Made by a program: the position numbers and the translations under genes. From an uncultured Bacteroidales bacterium (GTDB lineage Bacteria; Bacteroidota; Bacteroidia; Bacteroidales; UBA932), in assembly GCA_946549475.1 (NCBI GenBank), contig CAMNQO010000078.1:1-7633 (forward strand): a stretch of DNA of 7,633 bases, written 5' to 3'. The notes under the pieces were generated by a model. That model saw only the letters and a list, made by a program, of their open reading frames with translations. It ran no database searches and had not been told where the DNA came from. This document shows positions 1 to 6,585 of the stretch, piece after piece. Position 1 is the first letter of the stretch. Every line of letters starts with the position of its first letter.

Positions 1-3000
1 CCTGTGGATCGGCCACAACAGCGGTGTGGCCGTGTATGACTATGGCGACAGCCATTTCAAGAACTATATGTTCGAAAACAGTTCCAACATGACCCTGACC
101 ACGACAATCACCGCGATTCATCGGACCAAAGACGGGAATATGGCGCTGGGCAGTTTCTTCACGGGATTCTTCTATGTCAAAGACTTGAATTCCGACATCC
201 GCTTCAGCAATCTGGCCGACTATAGCAAAAAGACGGGAGTCATCACGGCCAACGGCATCGTCAAGGACGACAACAACCGTCTTTGGGTCGGCACCAACTC
301 CATGGGTATCAGCATACTGGATGCGGATGGTGAACGGATCGGGCAGATCAGCCAGCGCAATGCGCCCATCAATGACAACATCGTCTCACTGGCACGGGAC
401 GAGACGGGGAATGTCTGGGCCGGGTCACTGTCCAAAGGTTTGTACCGGATCGGTCCCGAAGGGAAAATCGCGCACTACATCCACCAGCCCGGAGACCGGT
501 CGTCGCTGACCGGCACGAAGGTGTATGCCCTGCATACCCTCAACAAGGACAGTCTGATTGTTGCCGGCAACAAAGGCGTAGATGTCTATCTGCACGGCCG
601 GAATATGTTTGCGAGCCTGATTGGTCCGACAAGCCAGGAGTATGAATTTTGCGACATCTGCCCCTACGGAGACTACCTTTACATCACGGATGTATGCTCA
701 TTCTTCCGTTTCGACCGGAAGACGGGGAAGGTCGGAAAATTCTACTACCCTCAGTATCAGGACAATCATTTTCAGTGCAGTTATGTGGACGGGCAAGGCC
801 GCCTGTGGCTCGGAACGGCCAAGGGGGAACTGCTGCTGTTCGAGGGAGACACGCTCATCACCTGCCTTACGGACAAGCATCTGGCCCGTTACAGCATTTC
901 CAACATCCAGGGAGACAGCCACCGGAATCTGTGGCTGACCTCCGGCAACAACATCCTCCAGATCACGCCGGAGAAAAAAGTCAGGAGGATCAACCTGGCC
1001 TGGGGGATGGGAGAAAATGAGTTCAATGTGCGCTCTTCCTACACCGACAAGGACGGGCGGATCTATTTCGGTACGACCGACGGCCTGATCGACTTCCTGC
1101 CGCAAGATATGGCCATCCGGGAAAAACGCCCGCCGGAACTTTTCATCTCCGACTTCCGGATTTTCAAGAATCCGGTTCTGCCGGGCGAATCGGGCATCCT
1201 CAAAAAACACATCAACAATACGAAAAGGATCACGCTGGGCAACCGTCAGAACGCTCTTTCCTTCCAGGTTGCCAGCATTGACTTCACGCCGGACGAGGGG
1301 ATTCCCAGCCAGTGCGTGTACAAACTTGAAAATGTTGACAACGATTGGAATGAACTGCATTCGGCATCCCGCGAAATAAGTTATACCGGTCTTTCGAGCG
1401 GGAAATACCGCTTCCATACGAAATTGCTGACAGACAACGGAGACACATTGGCCTCAAAAAAGATAGAAATCGTCATAAGGCCTCCGTTCCTGCTTCGCTG
1501 GTATATGATTGTACTATACCTCTTCTTATTGTGTGTGGCGGCAGAGTTGGCCAGGCGTTTTGTCCGGCGGCAGCGGCAGACGAAAGCGCTCATCGGCCAG
1601 GCCCGGCGCGAGCAGGAAGAACTGACCCGGCTCAACGCGCTGAAACTGGACTTTTTCACTTTCATTTCCCACGAGTTCAAAACACCATTGTCCATTATTT
1701 CGACGCTCCAGAATGAAATCATCCCTGCCAGCAGTGAGCCGGACAGCGACATCGGCATCTTCAAAAGAAGCGTGAAACGGCTTGAGTTTCTCATCGACCA
1801 ACTGATGGAGTTCCGGAACATGGAATCGCAGCATACATCGGTCAAGATGAAGAAATACGATATCGTATCTTTTTCCGAGGGGATATTCAAAGCCTTCGTG
1901 CCGCTGTATAAACAAAAAGAGATTGCCTACCGCTTTGTCAGCGAAACAGAGACGCTCCCGATGATGCTCGATGCCGACAAAATGGAAATGCTGCTCGGCA
2001 ACCTGCTGAGCAATGCCATCAAACACACCCGGCAAGGCGGGAGATGCGAATTGAGAATAGCGCGGGACGGAGATGACCTGGTGATGGATGTCTTCAACAC
2101 GGGCAACTGCCTCACCGAGGAGCAGAAAGCCATCATTTTCCAGCCATATTACCGCACGGACTCCTCCGGCGACCATCCCAACAGCGGCATCGGCCTGGCC
2201 ATCGTCCAGAGCATCGCCCAACTCCTGCACATCCGGCTGGAGGTGCTGTCCGTAGAAAACGAGGGAAACATCTTCCGGGTAAGGATGCCCGTCAATCAGG
2301 ATGACAGCCAGGAAATCAGCCAGTCACCCGACAGCAACAAGATTGTGGACCAGATTATCGACAACACCCTGTACATCGAGGAGCAGAACAACTTGCTGAG
2401 CGAAAACGATCCGACGAAATTCCTGGTCCTGATTGTCGATGACGACAGTGATACCCGGAAACTGCTTCGGAAGAAACTGCAGCCGGATTTTGACATTTTG
2501 AGTGCATCCACGGCAAAAGAAGCGCTGGTCTTGCTGAAATCCCATCATCCGGATGTCATCATCAGCGATGTCTATCTGCCGGAAATGGACGGATTCGCGT
2601 TTTGCCGCCAGGTGAAGGACAGTCCGAAACTACAGCACATACCGGTATTTCTCATCACCTCCGGCATATCCGCAGAAGCCCGGATGCAAGGCATCCGGGC
2701 GGGGGCGGACGTGTTTCTGCAAAAGCCCGTCAACCTGCAGGAACTCATCCTGCGGCTCAACAATATCCTGAGAAGGAAAAATGTCCTGCGCGATTATTAT
2801 TCGGGTGTCCATCAGATTCCCTTGGACAAACAAGCATTGAACAATGCCGACGAAATCTTCATCAAGAAACTGACGGAATACATCAACGGACATCTCTCCG
2901 ACCCGGACCTGTCCACCAACCAACTGGTACGGCAGACGAACATCAGCCGTACCAAACTTTATTTGAATGTCAAACGATTGACCGGATTGACTCCCTCCAA

Positions 3001-3169
3001 ACTCATCCTGAACATCAAAATGGACCAGGCCCGGAATCTGCTCCTGTCCACCAGCCTCACGGCATCCGAGATATCCTGGCAACTGGGCTATTGCAACCCC
3101 AATCATTTCAGCCGGCAGTTCAAGGAGATCCATCAGGTTTCACCCGGCGTATTCCGCAAAAGACGATAG
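1..3169 (+). CDS. Hybrid two-component system (HTCS) sensor/regulator, 5' end outside window
   Basis: One-protein signalling system that senses a glycan fragment in the periplasm and activates PUL transcription in the cytoplasm. The frame is open from base 2 (reading LWIGHNSG) through the GTG at 26, so the true start lies upstream. Residues are counted from base 26. Beta-propeller (Reg_prop) strands are visible as RLWVG (85), NVWAG (129), RLWLG (259), NLWL (301) and RIYFG (345). A Y_Y_Y domain follows (about 370-485, with a KLENVDNDW-type motif near 434), then one membrane segment (492-508). The HisKA H-box reads ISHEFKTP with phospho-acceptor His549. The HATPase has an N-box (N659, N663) and a G2 box GIGL (721-724), but its G1 box is altered (FNTGN, 690-694). 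The receiver has acidic residues 805-807, phospho-acceptor Asp848, Thr878/Ser879 and Lys900. An AraC-type double HTH spans about 945-1047. Members are typically 1300-1400 aa, so roughly 300 residues are missing. Family assignment is certain; the ligand is unknown. Confidence 0.96.
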   Translation, partial: LWIGHNSGVAVYDYGDSHFKNYMFENSSNMTLTTTITAIHRTKDGNMALGSFFTGFFYVKDLNSDIRFSNLADYSKKTGVITANGIVKDDNNRLWVGTNSMGISILDADGERIGQISQRNAPINDNIVSLARDETGNVWAGSLSKGLYRIGPEGKIAHYIHQPGDRSSLTGTKVYALHTLNKDSLIVAGNKGVDVYLHGRNMFASLIGPTSQEYEFCDICPYGDYLYITDVCSFFRFDRKTGKVGKFYYPQYQDNHFQCSYVDGQGRLWLGTAKGELLLFEGDTLITCLTDKHLARYSISNIQGDSHRNLWLTSGNNILQITPEKKVRRINLAWGMGENEFNVRSSYTDKDGRIYFGTTDGLIDFLPQDMAIREKRPPELFISDFRIFKNPVLPGESGILKKHINNTKRITLGNRQNALSFQVASIDFTPDEGIPSQCVYKLENVDNDWNELHSASREISYTGLSSGKYRFHTKLLTDNGDTLASKKIEIVIRPPFLLRWYMIVLYLFLLCVAAELARRFVRRQRQTKALIGQARREQEELTRLNALKLDFFTFISHEFKTPLSIISTLQNEIIPASSEPDSDIGIFKRSVKRLEFLIDQLMEFRNMESQHTSVKMKKYDIVSFSEGIFKAFVPLYKQKEIAYRFVSETETLPMMLDADKMEMLLGNLLSNAIKHTRQGGRCELRIARDGDDLVMDVFNTGNCLTEEQKAIIFQPYYRTDSSGDHPNSGIGLAIVQSIAQLLHIRLEVLSVENEGNIFRVRMPVNQDDSQEISQSPDSNKIVDQIIDNTLYIEEQNNLLSENDPTKFLVLIVDDDSDTRKLLRKKLQPDFDILSASTAKEALVLLKSHHPDVIISDVYLPEMDGFAFCRQVKDSPKLQHIPVFLITSGISAEARMQGIRAGADVFLQKPVNLQELILRLNNILRRKNVLRDYYSGVHQIPLDKQALNNADEIFIKKLTEYINGHLSDPDLSTNQLVRQTNISRTKLYLNVKRLTGLTPSKLILNIKMDQARNLLLSTSLTASEISWQLGYCNPNHFSRQFKEIHQVSPGVFRKRR

Positions 3170-3171
3170 CC

Positions 3172-3196
3172 GGGAAGCCTAATGATTATAGGCCCC
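3172..3196. terminator. Possible weak stem-loop across the convergent stop codons
   Basis: The arms GCCTA (3177-3181) and TAGGC (3189-3193) pair around a 7-base loop. The stem can extend with GGG (3172-3174) against CCC (3194-3196) if two A residues are bulged. It lies just after the HTCS stop and overlaps the stop codon and last codons of the beta-helix gene, which is where a shared bidirectional terminator would be expected. There is no clear T-tract on either strand, so intrinsic terminator function is doubtful. It may be chance. Confidence 0.25.
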
Positions 3197-4963
3197 TATA
3201 TGGCTGGCCGCACCGATGTCCCTTCTCCAGAAATCCGTCGTGGCGGCCGGGAAGACGGCGGCATCCGGCGGAAAGATATCGGACAGTGCCTGCAAGGTCA
3301 TTCCGGCATTCATGACCGCTGACTCCGGGTGGGACTTGAGCCGGGTCCGGGCCGTCAGGAAATCCATGGCCGGGGCCCATTCGCCGACGGGTGCGACGAA
3401 AGGATGGGGATCCGCTGCGCTCCGATAGATGTTGGAATGGTTGTAATAACCGTTTTCCGTGCCGAAAGCCCGGTTGGAATAACCCTGGATGTAGTTGTTG
3501 CGGAAGCAGACGACTCCTTCTCCCAACGGACGGCCCGAGCCCGTCCGCCAGAGGGGATTTTTTTCCGTAGCCGTCGTATAAAGCAGATTGTTGGCAATGT
3601 AGATTTTGGCGGGTCTGTCAACCCCCAAACCGTCGGAAAAGGCAAACGCCGTATTGTCATTCCAGGCCGTGGAGACCGGGAAATGGGTTTTGACGAAGAT
3701 ATTGTTGTAGATATAACAACTTTCAATGCCCTTGACGAACTGTATCAGCGAAGCGTCCGGTACGGGGTCCAGGCCGCTCTCCGTCCGGGCCTGCCGCTGG
3801 AAATTGCGCTGACCGTCATCGATGCTCACATTGTAGCGGACGACGGTGTTTTTGTGGGGCGTGCCGTCCGTGGGACAGATGAGCAGGAAACCGCCGGAGT
3901 TGTTGTAACTGAGGTTGTACTCGATCAGGGTGTTTTCGCAGTCGGCATCCACATCGAAACCACCGCCGTCCCGCATGGTATGCGAGTCTTGCGAGATATT
4001 GTAGCGGATGACCGAATTATCGGCATGATAGACCCAGATGGCCGCTGCATAATTCTGCCTTTTGACATCCAATTGCCCGGGCGTAGCATAACCGACGCCC
4101 AGTTCTCCGCCGAAGCGCACGATGTTCCCCTCGATCAGGGCCCCGTCCGTCCCGGAGACGAGGATGCAGTCCCCCGGAACCCCTTCGAAGAGATTGTTCT
4201 TGACAACGACGCGCGTATTGCGCTTCTGGGACCGTTCAAAGGCCGTCACGTCCAAAAACATGTTGAAACCGTTCCGGGTACAGTTCCGGAATGTGCAGTT
4301 TTCAACGCGGAGGTCATCGAAACCAGCCCCGTTCTTTTCGGCGTTGGAAACCAGCAGCGCAGTCCCGCCCAGCGGCCAGTCTTTGTAGCCCCTGATGTCC
4401 GAAAAGGTACAATGGTTGAAATGGATGTGCCGGACGATGCTGTTGACCGCACGGACCGTCACGCCGACGATGTTGGGTTTCTCTTCCTGCACCCGGCTCG
4501 TAAAATGGATGTTGGAAAATTCCCAATACGACTTGTCGATCAGTTGCAGGGCCAGATGCTCACTCCCGGCAATCCGGGGCAGGTCTCCCTCCCCATAATC
4601 GGAAAAGACGATGGGCCGGTCCTCACTGCCGCTGCCCGGCAAGTCCCACAGCGCCTCATTGAAAACGGAACCTCTTTTCAGCAGGATGGCGACGCCCTCC
4701 CGCAACAAGCCGTCTGCATATATCTTGTTCAAAGTCCGCCATGCCGCAGCCGGACTGAGACCGTCGCGGGCATCGTTGCCGTTTCGCGAGTCGATGTAAT
4801 AGACGGTGTAGCCCGAGATGTCCCGGCGGGCAATGCCCCCGGCCTCGGGCTCGTCGAGATAGACCTCATCGTCGATATAGGATGCCTTCCACGATTTCTC
4901 GCACTGACAGGCGGTCAGGAAAAGGGCGACGATACAGCCCAGCCATCGGATGTTCTGCTTCAT
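3179..4963 (-). CDS. Right-handed parallel beta-helix lipoprotein, candidate polysaccharide-degrading enzyme
   Basis: A 594-residue exported lipoprotein. The signal peptide ends in lipobox LTAC, so Cys19 is the likely lipidated residue. The mature part opens with a YYIDSRNGNDARDG segment (55-68) followed by a WRTLNKI-type stretch, an entry motif common in secreted beta-helix proteins including polysaccharide lyases. Helix coils recur from about 150 to 494, each with an Asn-rich turn: for example HFNHCTFSDI (181-190), VENCTFRNC (220-228), KNNLFEG (255-261), IRYNIS (319-324), IEYNLSYNN (347-355), VRYNVS (375-380), IYNNIF (418-423) and RNNYIQG (488-494). An acidic DGGGFDVDAD patch (332-341) could bind metal or substrate. 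The C-terminus ends in DIGAASHIGAYNH, resembling the D-I-G-A-Y tail of such proteins. It is the last gene of the operon, 26 bases after its neighbour, and has a good Shine-Dalgarno supporting this start. The fold is confident. Activity (lyase, glycosidase or epimerase) is inference, and no specific enzyme family is recognised. Confidence 0.9.
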   Translation of the reverse strand: MKQNIRWLGCIVALFLTACQCEKSWKASYIDDEVYLDEPEAGGIARRDISGYTVYYIDSRNGNDARDGLSPAAAWRTLNKIYADGLLREGVAILLKRGSVFNEALWDLPGSGSEDRPIVFSDYGEGDLPRIAGSEHLALQLIDKSYWEFSNIHFTSRVQEEKPNIVGVTVRAVNSIVRHIHFNHCTFSDIRGYKDWPLGGTALLVSNAEKNGAGFDDLRVENCTFRNCTRNGFNMFLDVTAFERSQKRNTRVVVKNNLFEGVPGDCILVSGTDGALIEGNIVRFGGELGVGYATPGQLDVKRQNYAAAIWVYHADNSVIRYNISQDSHTMRDGGGFDVDADCENTLIEYNLSYNNSGGFLLICPTDGTPHKNTVVRYNVSIDDGQRNFQRQARTESGLDPVPDASLIQFVKGIESCYIYNNIFVKTHFPVSTAWNDNTAFAFSDGLGVDRPAKIYIANNLLYTTATEKNPLWRTGSGRPLGEGVVCFRNNYIQGYSNRAFGTENGYYNHSNIYRSAADPHPFVAPVGEWAPAMDFLTARTRLKSHPESAVMNAGMTLQALSDIFPPDAAVFPAATTDFWRRDIGAASHIGAYNH

Positions 4964-4971
4964 GATGCAAT

Positions 4972-4976
4972 CTCCT
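4972..4976 (-). promoter_or_regulatory. Ribosome binding site of the beta-helix gene
   Basis: On the minus strand the sequence is AGGAG, 8 bases upstream of the ATG at 4963. It supports that start. It stands out because the two upstream lipoprotein genes (starts at 5436 and 6566) show no comparable purine motif, which is usual in Bacteroidetes. Confidence 0.6.
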
Positions 4977-4989
4977 GTCTGAAAAACGA

Positions 4990-5436
4990 TTATTCTCCGG
5001 GAGGCACGTCGAAGCGGGTAATGGTCAGCGGCCGTCTCTCATCGCACCAGCCGGCTTCGGGATCCTCCACATCGACGGACCACCAGACGGGACACTGCTC
5101 GCCCGGGGCAAAGCCCATCGCGTCCAGGATGGCATCAATCTGCCTGGCCGACAGGTAATAGGTCCGCCAGATGCCCGTCGGCACATCCTCCCGAGGCGCA
5201 ATCAAGTCTTCGTTGGTACTGAACACAAGGTTGTATTGGATGTAGGGCCGTTTTGTACTCCAGGAAAAACGGTAAAGCGTATCGGGCTTCTGCGGGCTCA
5301 GGACCCAGGCCGTATCCCGGACGGGCTCAGTCAGATAGACGGGCTGCCGGCCGACTTCATAAAAATCATTTTCCCACTTGCAACTTGTCAGTACCGCGAG
5401 CAGGCAGGTTGCGACGATTATGAGCGTTTTTTTCAT
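4990..5436 (-). CDS. Small SusE-like outer-membrane lipoprotein (single domain)
   Basis: A 148-residue lipoprotein starting with the basic MKK signal peptide and ending it in lipobox LTSC, with Cys19 lipidated. The mature protein looks like one N-terminal SusE-type domain: an RFSW strand (56-59), a YNLVFSTNEDLIAPR strand-turn (68-82) and a LSARQIDAILDAMGF helix (95-109), then a WWSVDVED strand (118-125). This order is typical of SusE family N-terminal immunoglobulin-like domains, which serve as surface glycan-binding or spacer modules. It is much shorter than SusE/SusF proteins (usually 350-500 aa) and lacks their C-terminal binding domains. The same domain occurs at the N-terminus of the upstream neighbour, so the two are likely paralogues. 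It lies 23 bases after that gene and 26 before the beta-helix gene. The protein ends naturally in the reading frame, so a truncating frameshift is not evident. Glycan binding is inferred from position. Confidence 0.85.
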   Translation of the reverse strand: MKKTLIIVATCLLAVLTSCKWENDFYEVGRQPVYLTEPVRDTAWVLSPQKPDTLYRFSWSTKRPYIQYNLVFSTNEDLIAPREDVPTGIWRTYYLSARQIDAILDAMGFAPGEQCPVWWSVDVEDPEAGWCDERRPLTITRFDVPPGE

Positions 5437-5459
5437 ACGATTGCTGGTTTTAATGGTGA

Positions 5460-6566
5460 TTATTCATTCATGATGCAGCGGATGGGATAGCAGTTGTTCT
5501 GCACCCCCGGCACGATGGGACCTCCTTGGAGATGGATGCCCTGGGAATTGTCGTAGAAGGAGAGGTGGGTCGCCTTTTCCGGGTTGTCCGCCGTAGGATT
5601 CTCACCCCAGGCCAGTTGCAGGCCGGCCAGATAGGGTGTCGAACTCCAGAAGCGGGCGACCGGATTGCCGGATTCGTTCCAGCCCAGCGTGGTGCCCGGC
5701 GTATCGACATCCCAATAGTAGCCGGATATGACGATATTCATCTTTTCGCTGTTGGTCAGTGTCCCGGTGGTCCGCCACCAGGCAGGGTCCTTGATCTTGT
5801 TGGCACCGTCATTCGGCCCCCAGTATTGCCGGAGTTTGTCGAACTCGGCCAGGGAAGGCAGGTGCCATCCGTCGGGACAGATACCCTGCACCGGCACGCC
5901 GTCGAGCGTGGCCTGTCTGGCTTCCTCCCAGGTCATCCGCACCGCCGTCGCCCAAGGGTAATATCCGCCGACCCGGCTGATATAGACCGGATCGTCTCCA
6001 GGGCCGCCCCTGTAAGGAGACGGCAGTTCCGTACCGTCGGCATAGACTTTGGCACGCAGGTTTTCGGCCATGATGGTCACCACCGAGCCGTCGCTCAGGG
6101 TAAACTGCCGGGCCTCGTAAGTTTCCCCGTCCCGCGCATCGACAAAGCGCTCGATGTAGATGAACGCATCGAAGTAGCGCCGCGAAATGGAAATCTCGCC
6201 GCCGGTATTTTGTTCCAATTTCCAGAAAAACCGCTTGGTTGTGGAAAACTCGGGATAGACTTCGCGGAGCATCGCCAGGAAGTCCCTGCTGGACATCGAG
6301 AACGAATCCCTGGCTCCGGCTTCCACGACCCGGGGATTCCGGAAATCCATGTTCAGGTCAAAATACAGTTTGTAGGTAGAATTGGGCCTCGGAATCCAGG
6401 AAAAAAGCACGGTCTCATCGGGTTGGAAGTAATCGATTTTGATGGATGCCCCTTTCGCCGGAAGGATGGGCTGGGCCCAGGTCGGGTCAACATATTCTAT
6501 TTTCTGCTCACAGGCTGAAAACAGGAATATGACGGAGAATAAAAGGAAATATCCGATTCTTTTCAT
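5460..6566 (-). CDS. SusE-position lipoprotein with C-terminal FISUMP domain
   Basis: A 368-residue lipoprotein, counted from the ATG at 6566. The frame also opens at 6614, but that start would overlap the SusD coding region and place 16 polar residues before the hydrophobic signal. The 6566 start gives a clean MKRIGYFLLFSV signal peptide with Cys19 (FSAC lipobox, Phe at -3 being slightly atypical). A second ATG two codons upstream (6572) is also possible. Residues about 25-136 form a SusE-like domain (FSW 55-57, YKLYFDLNMDFRNPR 65-79, SSRDFLAML 92-100, FFWKLEQ 113-119). From about 140 comes a Fibrobacter succinogenes major paralogous (FISUMP, Fib_succ_major) domain: RDGETYEARQ, AENLRA, then YYPWATA (202-208), ICPDGWHLPS (229-238), FWSST (306-310) and the closing PIRC (361-364). 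The FISUMP role is unknown; with its position after susD, surface glycan binding is the natural inference. It lies 19 bases after the SusD-like gene. Confidence 0.9.
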   Translation of the reverse strand: MKRIGYFLLFSVIFLFSACEQKIEYVDPTWAQPILPAKGASIKIDYFQPDETVLFSWIPRPNSTYKLYFDLNMDFRNPRVVEAGARDSFSMSSRDFLAMLREVYPEFSTTKRFFWKLEQNTGGEISISRRYFDAFIYIERFVDARDGETYEARQFTLSDGSVVTIMAENLRAKVYADGTELPSPYRGGPGDDPVYISRVGGYYPWATAVRMTWEEARQATLDGVPVQGICPDGWHLPSLAEFDKLRQYWGPNDGANKIKDPAWWRTTGTLTNSEKMNIVISGYYWDVDTPGTTLGWNESGNPVARFWSSTPYLAGLQLAWGENPTADNPEKATHLSFYDNSQGIHLQGGPIVPGVQNNCYPIRCIMNE

Positions 6567-6585
6567 GGTCATGTTGTCTATAAGG

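Noticed and set aside
26..28. GTG as a start codon of the HTCS gene
   Set aside because: The frame is open to the window edge, and the codons before it encode LWIGHNSG, a standard propeller strand, so it is internal.
698..1417. 239-codon minus-strand frame inside the HTCS propeller region
   Set aside because: Codon-aligned antisense shadow; the + strand propeller and Y_Y_Y motifs are unambiguous.
1526..2230. 234-codon minus-strand frame opposite the histidine kinase domain
   Set aside because: The plus strand encodes intact H, N and G2 boxes over the same bases; the minus translation resembles nothing known.
2602..3315. 237-codon + strand frame overlapping the receiver/AraC end and running past the HTCS stop
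   Set aside because: Out-of-frame shadow, Gln/Pro/His-rich translation with no motif, conflicting with the receiver and HTH coding.
3329..5158. 609-codon open frame on the + strand opposite the beta-helix gene and part of the small SusE-like gene
   Set aside because: Over the beta-helix gene its codons align exactly with the antisense codons, so + strand stops could arise only from TTA, CTA or TCA in that gene, which GC-rich codon use avoids. The translation shows no domain, signal or recognisable motif, while the minus strand gives a clear beta-helix lipoprotein.
5526..6518. 330-codon open frame on the + strand opposite the SusE-FISUMP gene
   Set aside because: It is codon-aligned antisense to the real gene, with the same codon-bias explanation. 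The translation has low-complexity Arg/Gly/Pro-rich character and no domain.
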